NCBI RefSeq assembly: GCF_040412425.1
Contig: NC_089783.1
Location: forward strand, 43,889,125 to 43,953,124
DNA: 64,000 bases
Reading direction: 5' to 3'
Origin: Macrobrachium rosenbergii
Lineage: Eukaryota > Arthropoda > Malacostraca > Decapoda > Palaemonidae
Below, piece by piece: positions 51,591 to 63,486 of the stretch. A program made the position numbers and the translations under genes. The notes under the pieces are model-generated. The model was not told the DNA's origin, did no database searches, and was given only the letters and a program-made list of their open reading frames with translations. The first letter of the stretch is position 1. Every line of letters begins with the position of its first letter.

Positions 51591-52201
51591 GTTATATATA
51601 CGTAATGTAAATATGTATGCATAGTGTATCTATAAATGTGATCTAAGATTGATAACACGAGGCTGTTAAAGCCGGTGTTTCTTGCCCTCCCTCGTAGGCG
51701 AACCAAAACAGCCTTAGTTTTTATTCCTTTAGAAATAGGAAAGATATTTTTACCGCAAAACGCGAGGATATGATAAAAAATGGCCGACGGCACATCCAAG
51801 AGATGGATTAGTTTCGGGATTGTTATGATTCAAAAGTCCAATCTCAAGAAGGCACCATCATTCCTTGAAGCATCGGACCGGACTGGATTTGGAGGAGGGT
51901 GGGAGGGGAGATGGGGGTGGGGCTTGGATTGCAGGAGTGGGAGGGGAATTGCTTTTTATTTCTGTTGTATCTGAATATTCATTCTGTGTTCTGTGCACAC
52001 ACCGTGCATCAGCATTCTTTCTTGCTTCTCCCTCTCTTTAGAGAGAGACAGAGAGAGAGAGAAAGAAATTTGAACATGCTGCTTATAAACTATATACTTG
52101 CGTGTGAGGATCTGGAAGTTTTTTGCACAGCTCTTTCACCCTTGATTCGGGGCTTTAGATAAATAAGTTATGCTTTGACTTGACTTTTTTCCTTTGAGGC
52201 T

Positions 52202-52202
<1 letters not shown>
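51584..52202. other. Unique DNA with a G-quadruplex motif
   Basis: 51897-51922 fits the G3+N1-7 pattern (GGGTGGGAGGGGAGATGGGG). No gene recognised. Confidence 0.5.

Positions 52203-52268
<66 letters not shown>
52203..52268. repeat. (CT)n microsatellite
   Basis: Pure CT array. Confidence 0.95.
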
Positions 52269-52270
<2 letters not shown>

Positions 52271-52522
52271 GAGAAAACCCTTTCAATGAAATGAAATTTG
52301 GATGAAAAAGAGTATGGTATAATGGTATGAGATTAAGTCCGTGCTCTTCTCCAGCCTGAATGCGACCAACCACTGGCGACTAGCTACCAGGTACTAGTTC
52401 ACTTCTTTTGTCATGAAAGGCAGAATGGGATTTGAAAGGTTCTTATTAACGTTACTTTTCATGCTCATTTCATTTTGCAATGAGGGAGTTTGAGGAAGGA
52501 AATTTTGCCACATGAATTTATG

Positions 52523-52525
<3 letters not shown>

Positions 52526-52560
<35 letters not shown>

Positions 52561-52718
52561 GAGCACCAGTTGTAATGTAGTTTAGTCCTTTTGCCTTGTA
52601 AAGGCAGCTTGTCTTTTGCCAAACGTCTGTTTTCATGAAGACGAGAAAGAACCTTTCTTATTACGGAGGGGCGCCACACCCATCAAGTCTGAGTTAAAAT
52701 AATCCCGATAAAACAGCT

Positions 52719-52749
<31 letters not shown>
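52526..52749. repeat. Two short (GA)n arrays
   Basis: GA 52526-52558 and 52722-52749. Confidence 0.9.
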
Positions 52750-52856
52750 ATTATGTTTTTGTAAAGTATGTAAGTTATCAGTGTCAGTGTAGCCTTCCTT
52801 ATACGTGCATACTTATAATATGATGTATATATTGATAGAAATATACGTAATTGTTT

Positions 52857-52903
52857 CTTATATATATAAATATGTATATATATATATATAATATATAAAT
52901 ATT

Positions 52904-52979
<76 letters not shown>

Positions 52980-53012
52980 ATATAATATATTTATAAATAT
53001 ATATTCAGTATA
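52857..53012. repeat. (AT)n arrays with ATAAT variants
   Basis: AT runs with TATAATA and AAATAT breaks. Confidence 0.9.
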
Positions 53013-53662
53013 TATCTTCGGATCTGAACTTGTTTGAACTCTTGTGCGTTAAACGTAAAAAGTTGTCGGGACCACTTTTTTTTTTTTTTCATTCTCTTCT
53101 CGCTCCCTCGACTCTTCTCAAGATTTTGTTTCTTTCGATTCTTTTTCCTGTTTCGGTCTTTTATCAGCTGTCGTTCTCTTTCATCCTCTTTCTGTGTTTT
53201 CTCTGCATTGTGAAGGTTTTAATGTCGGTTACTGTCAATTGTAGGAGTTGGGAAAAGTTATCCGACCTCGATCATGGCTACTGGACTTCACCCTGGGAAA
53301 AGAACGAGCATTTAGCGCAACCTTTTCCGTAATGGAACATCTGGTAATGATTCTCTCTTTAGTAACAAATGATCTTCTCTTCCAACCATTTCTCCTTCCT
53401 GGAAGATAATCTCCCCCTTCACTCCTCTTTCGTGTCTTTCTCTTTGTTATTTCGGATCCTATCATTCTCTCCCAGTTGTGGTGGGTTGTCTCCTTTCCAT
53501 CACTTCCTCCCATTTCGTTATTTTTTCTTTTTTTTGTGGGGGGGAGGGGAGGATGGGGGAGGTGCGTGTGACTCGACCTATTTACTTCCAGGTTGTTGGA
53601 CTGGGTTTTTGGCCAGCTGTCCTTACGCAAATATAGGTATTCCGTACCACACATGTAAGTAT
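53013..53662. other. Unique pyrimidine-rich DNA with a G-run
   Basis: A G-rich run at 53538-53562 (GGGGGGGAGGGGAGGATGGG) follows poly-T. Frames here are compositional. No gene recognised. Confidence 0.45.

Positions 53663-53708
<46 letters not shown>
53663..53708. repeat. (AC)n microsatellite
   Basis: Pure CA array. Confidence 0.95.
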
Positions 53709-53711
<3 letters not shown>

Positions 53712-53808
53712 GTTGCTTCTCGGTTTTTCGTGGTACGAATATTCAAATATTACCGCGATAATACCTCAGTAAAGTATTTTATTATACGTGTTGAATTCAG
53801 TCGACGGT

Positions 53809-53810
<2 letters not shown>

Positions 53811-53871
<61 letters not shown>
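53811..53871. repeat. (CT)n microsatellite
   Basis: Pure CT array. Confidence 0.95.
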
Positions 53872-53874
<3 letters not shown>

Positions 53875-55592
53875 AAAATGTTTTATTTTTAAGAGAAGAT
53901 AACTTGCAGTTTTTTCCATATCTTCTTGTTTTCCATAGGAAAAATCCTTCTGTGATCTTTTACCAGATCAGTGTGGCAGATGTTTCAGGATGTAAAAATC
54001 TGACAGACCTGCCATTTCCCTGAATGCTTTCGTCTGGCTTAAAAACGTCATTCAAGTCTCGAAATATGAATTCTTGTGAAGGCATTTACAATATTCTTTT
54101 CCGCACCCCTTGAGACAGACCAAGCACTGGAGAGGATTTCCGTAGAGTAAGTTTCCACTCCAGAGGAGTGCGATTCCCAAGGTCTCAGAGTCTTAATAAA
54201 CTCGGAGTAAATACTTCATGAACGTTTTAATATCACAAAGATTTATGGACCTCTCATATAGTTGAATGCAGCCATTCAAATATTTTTGACGGTGACAAAC
54301 GATGCCATATTTTCGTTGGCGTCCTTGGTGACTGCATGTCCCTTTTCAAAGCATTTCAAGTACGATGGCGTTTTTCATTTCGTGTCATCTTCGAGGTCCT
54401 CCAAACTGGTGCTCTGTTGCATCATGAAGTGCTATCCCTAGTAGAATATCTTGGTGATGGTGCTTTTTCATAGATTTTATTTTAGGTAGTGTGAATGTCT
54501 CAAATTTTCTTATATTGCCCTGCTGGACCAACTTAATGGATACGTAAAACGAATTGCATTTTCCTGTACCATATGAAAATGTTCTTATAACATTTAGAAA
54601 AAAAATGATAGTAAGTATTTACTTGATCCGCACGGTATCATGAAGTGATAAACGAGGGATTATCCCTTAAACTTGAGAGCAGGTACAAATAGCTTAAGAT
54701 TTACCGCCGAGAAGCAAAATTATTAAAGTTTTTCCTAACCACATCGGAACTTTTGATCTGCTACCGTATCGCCCTTGGTTCTGTCTGCTTTCTGAGTGTT
54801 CCAGTTTTCGGCATTTACACACATGGGAACCATGATGAAATAAGGAACTGCGTGTGATTGAATCACCTTGTATTTCGTTCGATTATAGTGACAGTCATAA
54901 CTGCTCGTTTGTATGTATGATTGTCAAGCTTAGTAAATATTATAACGGTTATTACGCGATTTTTAATTAATGTATATTTTATCTTGGGCGAGTTGTTTTT
55001 ATTGGTGATTGTTTGGACTATTGGGGTGTATAATTGAGATTTACCCGTTCATTACCAGTTATGGTAATAACTGAAAACTCATTCTTGACCGGGCACTTCA
55101 GGTAGTAATTAATGTTACCTCACATTGCAGCAGTCACTTACCCGTGTGTGTGAATCATAATCTTGTGCACTTTCCCTGTATGTATGCCTTTCGAAAGTAA
55201 ACATGAGATATTGTTGAATGTGTGGCAAGGTTACAAACGATTGACAGTGTCCTGTACTAATTATGGCTTTGGAATGATTGCCCGAAAGACTAATCAGTAA
55301 CATTTAACCTAAACACAACAACAGTTCATTTATTTTCTCGTTTGTAACCATGACGGCCTCTTTCACCGCTGGGCCCTGTATATAAGTATGCAGAGTGAAG
55401 GACCCTTGATCCTATCTTCGGTCTGGTGTCTAACGTCCCCAGGGTTCATTCTTTCTTCATATTTGTCGTTTTTTACGGTATGGGTACACTAACAATTTAA
55501 GTTTTAACCGATTCAGGGATGAAAAGTACTAAAAAGATTTTTCCTTCGTGCAAAGCTAACGCAGTTTTATAAACTCAAGTGAAAACATTTCC

Positions 55593-55593
<1 letters not shown>
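53872..55593. other. Unique DNA
   Basis: AT-rich, repeat-poor. No gene recognised. Confidence 0.5.

Positions 55594-55669
<76 letters not shown>
55594..55669. repeat. (CT)n microsatellite
   Basis: Pure CT array. Confidence 0.95.
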
Positions 55670-55670
<1 letters not shown>

Positions 55671-55796
55671 CCAAACCGTACTCTGAACATTTTGGTATCA
55701 GACTTTTAGCATAGTAGAGAACTAATATGGCTGTAGAAATTGAAATTGATGAACATACCAACACACATTCACACAGCTATGAGTAAGGTTGTACAC

Positions 55797-55799
<3 letters not shown>

Positions 55800-55862
<63 letters not shown>

Positions 55863-55942
55863 TAGTAAGAAACGAAAAATTAGGAGAGGAAAGGAGGCTT
55901 CTTTTCGCAGAGATCTTTAGAGAAAGAACGAGAAAATTGTCG

Positions 55943-55996
<54 letters not shown>
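55800..55996. repeat. Two (GA)n arrays
   Basis: GA 55800-55858 and 55947-55996. Confidence 0.95.
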
Positions 55997-55997
<1 letters not shown>

Positions 55998-56028
55998 AAA
56001 CGCAGAGTTGTAATGAGTTTTAAGGTTT

Positions 56029-56056
56029 TGGGAGTAGGCGGGGGGGGCGGGGAGGG
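56029..56056 (+). other. G-quadruplex-forming motif
   Basis: GGGAGTAGGCGG then GGGGGGCGGGGAGGG fits the G3+N1-7 rule. Confidence 0.6.
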
Positions 56057-56566
56057 CTGAATATTATTTGGTATTCGACTTGGCCACGTCGACGTGAGAT
56101 GGTACTCGTTATCGTCATCAACGCTCATCATCAATTTGGCCAGGTGCCACTCTAGGTACCCCATCCCTTTCCCCCCCCCACCCCTCCCCATTTCTTTTCT
56201 TTGCAAGTTCTTCCCGGTCCTCGAGGAGAAGGAGAAAGGAAAGAGAACTAGAGAAAAAATGTAATAAAATAGGATACCAAAACCACGAGACAGGTAGAAC
56301 ATGTTATCATTATTATGTCACACCTGGGAAATGAGATTTCTATCGATGTACAGGTAATGAAATCTGTGTGGAAATGACATGAATAAATATGGAAAGGAGA
56401 AGCTGCTGATGTCTTCATAATGGCAGGTCAAAAGCTGCAGATAACTGTTGCATTAATGTAGACATTAATGATTCACCAATTGATTTCATAATCAATCACA
56501 GTCTTATAAAACAGTTGCTTATTATTTCTCGGTAGGTGAGTGACCCTTTGAAATACTTTGTCTGTC
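56057..56566. other. Unique DNA
   Basis: Nothing recognised. Confidence 0.5.
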
Positions 56567-56588
56567 AGTATTATTATTATTATTATTA

Positions 56589-56647
<59 letters not shown>

Positions 56648-56664
56648 TGTTTATTTATTTATTG
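56567..56664. repeat. (TTA)n microsatellite with TTTA end
   Basis: About 25 ATT units with one GTT, then TTTA units. Confidence 0.95.
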
Positions 56665-56837
56665 TCATTGTCTGCAATAATTGCACTGTTTTCTATACAT
56701 TGATATCGTTGATCTTTGCAACCAAAAATTATTTGACCACAAATAGAAGACACTCGACACTCCTTATATGTTCAGGAACGTCCCGCTGTATGAAGTTTGG
56801 GTTATTGTCCTGCACATGATGATGTGTATATGTTTGC

Positions 56838-56840
<3 letters not shown>

Positions 56841-56890
<50 letters not shown>
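56841..56890. repeat. (GA)n microsatellite
   Basis: Pure GA array. Confidence 0.95.
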
Positions 56891-57765
<875 letters not shown>

Positions 57766-57789
57766 CCATATACACCGTGACATTTTTTT

Positions 57790-57970
57790 ATATTCACAGT
57801 TATTAAGCCACAAATATCGTGTAAGATCCTGTTCACTATACCTCGGGAATAACTTATACCCGAGGGAAATTATATTTGATAAGTGCTTCGTTACCTGTGG
57901 GATTCAAACCGCCGCGTGGTTCAAAACAATAATGTATATTGACTTTTGATCAATAATGCCTCGGTTGTCA
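57790..57970 (-). mobile_element. Family D tRNA-headed SINE, copy 8
   Basis: Minus-strand B-box-like GGTTTGAATCCCAC (57897-57910) in a tRNA-like head. The body contains a perfect inverted pair CCTCGGG/CCCGAGG (57841-57865) plus the ACAAATATCG and TTATTAAGCC tail. The tail points toward the (AT)n ending at 57762. Confidence 0.75.
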
Positions 57971-58885
57971 AAAGATACTTTACATTAAAAGAGAAACAGA
58001 TTTTTTTTTATATAACAAGCCAAATGGATTTTCCATATGTCCCGAGTTCAGCTGATCTGTTAAATCTCATTGCGCTTGATTTGTTCTGTTTAGGTAATTG
58101 AGCACCTGATAGATAGTCAACTGCCTTAATCATGTTGTGGAGCTAGAAGCCTCTTCGTAAAACACCTGTTGAAAAATAGAAAGGTAACACTTCTGGAGTC
58201 ACCCCTACCCCCCGCCCCCACTCTCACAGGAGACAGAAGCCCTTGATCATTACCGTGGGCCAGAAGTATAGAATAACTGCCTCTTTCCAGTGTTCCGGTA
58301 TATTCTTTTAAAAACTGAAAGACTATCGCCTTCTAAACAACTCTTCTCGAACGGGAAAAGGTGTGTTTCCGTGTATGTATATGTAGCCTATATATGCATA
58401 TACATACATGAAAATGCACACTTTTCATAGTTGCCAAATGCTATATCACAGGCGTCTGTAGACATTCATGCTACTGTTATTTAACTTGTAAGGCGGGGCT
58501 TCGGCCTTTACCCCCTTCTTCTCTCTCTCTCTCTCTCTCTCTAATCCGTCATTCAAGTACTTCAAAGAATTTCCCTTTTTTCACTCAAACGAATTTCTCT
58601 CCGGCGGATTCCAGCTCTCTCATCCCTAACACTCTTACCCTCAGTGCATCTTCCCTGACTTCTCCTTCCTGCCCTAAACCACTACCCCCTATCTTTCTCT
58701 AGTTCTTCCCTCCTATTTTGTCTTGACTTCCCCATTCACCCGTTTTCTACATCTTCTCCTCTCTTTCCTGTGGTCATGGTCCATGAGGGAAATGAGGAAC
58801 CTGAAGTTACTTCAAATTGGATTTCGCTCGGTCTTCGGGAAGGGTACCCAAGGAAGGATAACGTAATCTCTCAAAAAGTACCAGT

Positions 58886-58889
<4 letters not shown>
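57971..58889. other. Unique DNA with short (CT)n
   Basis: CT array at 58517-58542 and a C-rich run at 58202-58219. No gene recognised. Confidence 0.5.

Positions 58890-58955
<66 letters not shown>
58890..58955. repeat. (CT)n microsatellite
   Basis: Pure CT array. Confidence 0.95.
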
Positions 58956-58962
<7 letters not shown>

Positions 58963-59599
58963 GATGTACGTCCTCCTGGAATCTTAGAATGCTGCGGTTG
59001 ATAAAGAATTACGTGGCTGGATATTACCCTTGCTACCAATACTAACTGTGGGAATATTCCTTTCTCTTCACTGAAAAGCTGTCATTATTGCCATCTACAG
59101 CTGTAGGTAAATTAACTTCTCCGAAAAATCATCCTGTATATCGCATTTGGCGCTACTTAGCCAGATCTGCTATACTATTGCTGTGCCATAACTACCGCGG
59201 CCTGCATTGTGAGTAGTGTATGGTTTTGTATATCTTGAAGATATGATTGTCTATTAGATCATTTTTCTGTTAACGCTACCAACGTTAGGGACAGTAAAGT
59301 AGCCCAGAGTTTGAGACAACGACATTTGGTCTAACGTCTTTTTTGCATGTTTTACCTCATTGTTCATGCTAAGTATTTTTCATTTAGATTTTACTTGTAA
59401 TCGGTAATGGATATTTTGACCTTGGTGGTGCATATTTCAGTTTTGTTTCATTTGTTGTATAAACTTTGTCATACAATAACACGTCGGTCTGCTTTTGATG
59501 ACATTAGCAGAAATAATTTTTTGGGGGGCGATAAAAAAATGAAAATGGTTGATCTTTCTAGATAATACAGTGCTGATTGGAAATTTCAGAAATACTGAA
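58956..59599. other. Unique AT-rich DNA
   Basis: Nothing recognised. Confidence 0.5.
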
Positions 59600-60340
59600 A
59601 TTAACTTGAATCTGCTTGCAGGAGAGATAGTTGATTGTACATGCATGTGAACAAGATGAGGGATACGGAGATAAGTGGAAACCAGCAAGATGAGCAAAGA
59701 CGGTTAATAAAGATGGTGGAAGAATGGAAGTGGTTGATTCTTTTAGGTATTTGAGGGTAAACATAACGGATATTGGTAAGATGTGAGTAGAGTTAGTAGA
59801 GTTTAGTCACAGAAAAGGTATAGCAGAGTTTGGACACAGGATTGGGAATTTGCTTAGTTAATCTATGAAAATAAGGTGAAATTGCAGGAATGGAAAGTTG
59901 TGCCAGCTTTCCTTTATGGAAGCGAAGTATGGCTGTTGAATATGGATGTAAAGAAGAAGCGGAAAGCTGCTGAGACGAGCTGATTGCACTGTATATGATG
60001 CGTGAAAAAGAGTTCGAAAGGTGAGAAATGTCGATGCAAAGTAGAAGTGGTAAAAAGGGTAGTGCAGGTGAAAGGAAGGATCATATTGTTTTGAGATGGT
60101 TTGGTTATGTAGGAAGTATGGAGGACGGTAAGTTTGTGTAAAGGGTTATGACATGGAAGTATTTGGAGGGAGAAGAAGAGGAAGACCTAGAAAGGGCTGA
60201 ATGGATGGCTTGAAAGAGGTATTGGAAGGAACAGCCTTGATATCCAGGAGACGTGAGAGTTCGGGCAACATAAAGTTGAGTGGAGCAGTGTGTAGAGATG
60301 TTCGATTCGGTGCTTATGAGCTTCAGTTTATGCGTATGAA
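59600..60340 (+). pseudogene. LINE ORF2 C-terminal part, decayed
   Basis: Plus-strand frames read VVDSFRYLRVNITDIGKM (from 59730), VVPAFLYGSEVWLLNMDVKK (from 59897), IVLRWFGYVGSMEDG (from 60085) and GGRRRGRPRKG, stop, MDGLKEVLEG (60165-60237). These are the ordered motifs of the region after the reverse-transcriptase core in many non-LTR retrotransposons: F-x-Y-L-G, P-x-L-Y-G-S-E-x-W, L-R-W-F-G-H-V-x-R-M, G-R-P-x-x-x-W. At least three frame changes and a TGG-to-TGA stop at the W of GRPRKGW make it inactive. The clade is not certain. The catalytic YADD core is not visible upstream. Confidence 0.8.
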
Positions 60341-60594
60341 GTGACTTATGCCGTGCAAGTTTTTTACTCACGGGGTCATCCATGACCCAGTAGATAAAGT
60401 ATGAATGGAACAGTGACTACTGTGTTGTCGTTTTATCAAGGGCAACTGAAAGGGGAAATGACTGAGTGTTGAAAAAATTATCTTGACATATACTTAGTCC
60501 ATTTTTTATTTTTTATAGTTGATATCATGACCTTGAATTAGCTATTTCTTAGGGAAATTTGTTTTTATTACAACTCCATATTTAGTGAGGAGGG

Positions 60595-60595
<1 letters not shown>
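60341..60595. other. Unique DNA between LINE fragments
   Basis: Probably degraded LINE 3' end at its start. Nothing else recognised. Confidence 0.4.

Positions 60596-60666
<71 letters not shown>
60596..60666. repeat. (ATT)n microsatellite
   Basis: About 23 ATT units. The poly-I frame is its translation. Confidence 0.95.
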
Positions 60667-60667
<1 letters not shown>

Positions 60668-60844
60668 GCAAGTGTAAAATATGCAAAAATCTGCTGATTT
60701 TCTGCTGGAGTCAGTATCCAGAAAATGTGTGTGGAGGCATCGCATTTACTTTAGTATTTCTGAACGGTCTAAATCAACCTTGATTTTTTTGCTGTTATCA
60801 ACCCGAAAAAGCCAGCTGATGTGTAGAGCGTATCGGCATGAAAA

Positions 60845-61168
60845 TTGAATTTACCAAGATACAAAGCAAGAAGTAGAACAGTGAAAGATGCCAATGGAAG
60901 TATTACGGTACAGGAGGACAAAGTATTGGAGATATGGAAGAACTATTTCTGTGAGCTGTTAAATAGAGAAGACCCAGTAAATCTTATTGAAGGGAGACAC
61001 ATGCGGCCACCAGATCTGAGAATGGAGGAACCAACGCTGATAGATGTGAAGAATGCAATCAGTAGCCTGAAGAATAATAAGGCACCTGGTCTAGATAACA
61101 TACCAGCAGAGCTCCTTAAGAGTGATGGCGAGATGTTACACTCAAAGATCTCTGAGCTTGTACAGTAA
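60845..61168 (+). pseudogene. LINE reverse-transcriptase N-terminal region
   Basis: The frame includes a typical pre-RT and RT motif 1 region of non-LTR retrotransposons: ITVQEDKVLEIWKNYFCELL and ISSLKNNKAPGLDNIPAELL (K-x-x-K-A-x-G-x-D-x-I-P). The ATG is arbitrary: the frame is an internal piece of a much longer ORF2, with an upstream stop and a frame change near 61168. It continues in the next entry. Confidence 0.85.
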
Positions 61169-61500
61169 TAATGATCTAGAGAACAGAAGAGAAGCCAACA
61201 ACATAGGGAAACGGGTAACATCATCCCGGTACAGAAAAAGGGAGACAAGACAGGTTGTGCTAATTATAGAGGGATTACACTTCTGCCAACCTGCTATAAG
61301 GTACTACCTAAAATTATAAAAGATAAATTAGAACCTTACGTAGAGACAGCATCGGGCGAATATCAATGTGGATTCAGAAAGGGAAGATCAACAATTGACC
61401 AGATTTTTAGTATTAGATAATGGAAAAACACTAGGAATATAATAGGGATATGTTGCAGGTTTTTGATGACTTTAAACAAGCTTATGAGGAAATATAAGTA
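61169..61500 (+). pseudogene. LINE reverse-transcriptase core to motif A, truncated
   Basis: After a frameshift, 61217-61420 reads NIIPVQKKGDKTGCANYRGI, then TLLPTCYKVL, then GEYQCGFRKGRSTIDQIF: RT motifs of the N-Y-R-G-I and G-F-x-x-G-R-S-T type. Another frame gives QVFDDFKQAYEEI (61456-61494), which is RT motif A with its catalytic aspartate. No motif C (YADD) follows, so the copy is truncated after motif A. It comes from a non-LTR retrotransposon, clade uncertain. It lies downstream of an LINE C-terminal part in the same orientation, the reverse of the normal order. Confidence 0.85.
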
Positions 61501-62037
61501 AAGTTAATTTTACTAGCGTAAACAGATAATTGCTGCATAAATGAAAGTCTGTAGAGTTTAGGACATCTTTTGATGTCTTACTTTCAAAGGATGCAAACGA
61601 TATTTCTATCTGAAAAAATGATACTCTAACGACTTAACAAGTAATATAAGATTAGTTCTCATCGAGCAGGTATATGTTGCACCATACTTCAATTATACAC
61701 TTCATTTATATACTTGATTGCTGGCTTTAATACCTTGGAATGTTATAGTTTCAGTTTTTTGCAAAGGGTTCGGAGCCTTTGCAGTAATATTTTACACTGA
61801 CTAGCCTTCATGAAATTTAGAATATTAGACTCATTATTTCGTGAAGCTCCAGACAGTGTTAATTGTCAGATAGAAAAAGAAATTGGGAAGTCTCTTGCTC
61901 TTCAGTGAGTCTGGAAACACAGACTCTTGTTAAGACTATTGGAAAAGGCTCGCGTATATGAAAGTATTACTTGTTTATGGGACTGCTTGGTCCCAACGGC
62001 TTTATCGTCCCGCAGAATCTTGTCAAATCCCAGTTTG
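61501..62037. other. Unique AT-rich DNA
   Basis: Nothing recognised. Confidence 0.5.
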
Positions 62038-62365
62038 AGTTTTCTGTAAAAGAAAACTATTGTGCCGGCTTTGTCTCTCCGTCCTCCCTCAGATCTTAAA
62101 CACTACTGAGGCTAGAGGGCTGCAAGTTGGTATATTGATCATCCACCCACCAATCATGAACCATACCAAATTGCAGCCCTCTAGCCTCAGTAATATTTAT
62201 TTTATTTAAGGTTAAAGATAGCCATAATCGTACTTCTGGCAGCTATATGGTTACCAACAACATAGGCCACCACCGGACCGTGGCTGAGTTTCATGGGCCG
62301 TGGCTGAGGCCACCACCGGACAGAAAACTCGATTGTGCCTAAGAAACTTCGGCGCATTTTTTCTT
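62038..62365 (+). mobile_element. Family A structured repeat, copy 5
   Basis: Best 5' end: GTTTTCTGTAAAAGAAAAC is itself self-complementary, followed by TATTGTGCCGGCTTTGTCTC. The large inverted repeat (62099-62196) has arms CACTACTGAGGCTAGAGGGC and its complement around a centre of ATCATCCACCCACCAATCAT. The body lacks the middle CCACCGAAA/TTTCGGTGG stem. It ends GTGCCTAAGAAACTTCGGCG and poly-T. Confidence 0.85.
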
Positions 62366-63188
62366 GTTTTTCTCCGCTTGGAGTTAGAACAATAAATCAT
62401 AAACATTTTCTAAATCATTTCTGCTCTTGTTTGTGCGATTGGCCTTTCGTTCAGTGAACTCATTTTGTAACATTATTCGTCTTATTATTGGAGATGTCCA
62501 TGAATACTAGATACCGGAAGTACTTGAGGATGATCTCTTAGTTTTTTTTTCTCAATAATATCAGTAATGCACTTGGTGCCATATTGATTTAAAGAAATTA
62601 CTTTTCCAACCAACCTCACAGCAGCGGTATGGACTAAGTCAGGTGAAAGGTTCATTAAAAATTGTGCTCATTCTTTTGAAGTGAGGACATTATTATTGCG
62701 TATTAATAATTTGTATTATTCTGATGACCTGGATAGCCCCTGAAGTGATTTTTTTATGTGCCCTTGTCCCAGATACATAAAATCCTATAGGATCTATTAT
62801 AAAAGTTAGTATGATTGCCAAAATACTGTTGCTATCATTTCTAAAAAGATATGAACTATGAACTATCTGGAGTGGGTTTTGTTTGTTATGTGTCATTGAA
62901 TTCTGATTTATTTTTTATTATGAAATTAAGGTCCACGTAATGCAAAGCTCGGTTTCCTTCCCGAGAGAACACAGATATTCCTTCGTTTCGTTTCCCAAAC
63001 GACCAAAAGGCGATTACTTGTGTTTCACAAGCTATTAAACATTTCAGTTCCTCAAGCTTCCCAGGCGACCAAACGTCCTACTCTCATGTTTACACAGCAA
63101 CCAGGTTGGCCTGTTTGTTTGTTATGCCTCCTGGACAACTTTCCATCTCCGATGCCCGAACATGAAAGCATCTTGTTTCTTTAGGTTT
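62366..63188. other. Unique DNA
   Basis: AT-rich to about 62930, then a C-richer part. Nothing recognised. Confidence 0.5.
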
Positions 63189-63486
63189 CCCGTAGGGGGT
63201 TAGTGCCGTCAGTGCACCTCATGCGGAGTGCTGTAGGCATTACTAAAGGTTCTTTGCAGCGTCCCTTCGGCCCCTAGCTGCAACCTCTTTCATTACTTTT
63301 ATTGTACCTCCATTTATATTTCTCTCCATCTTTCTTTCCACCCTCTCTTAATAAATATTTCATAGTGCAACTGCGAGGTTTTCCTTCTGTTACACCTTTC
63401 AGACCTACCTACTCTCAATTTCCTCTCCAGCTCTGAATGACCTCGTAGGTCCCAGTGCTTGGCCATTGACCTACACTTTATTTCCA
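63189..63486 (+). mobile_element. Family B interspersed repeat, copy 2
   Basis: Homologous to 7800-8109 in the opposite orientation: TAGTGCCGTCAGTGCACCTC, TAGGCATTACTAAAGGTTCT, CGTCCCTTCGGCCCCTAGCT, GTGCAACTGCGAGGTTTTCC, GACCTCGTAGGTCCCAGTGC. The 3' end, TGGCCATTGACCTACACTTT, is diverged. Non-coding. Confidence 0.8.
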
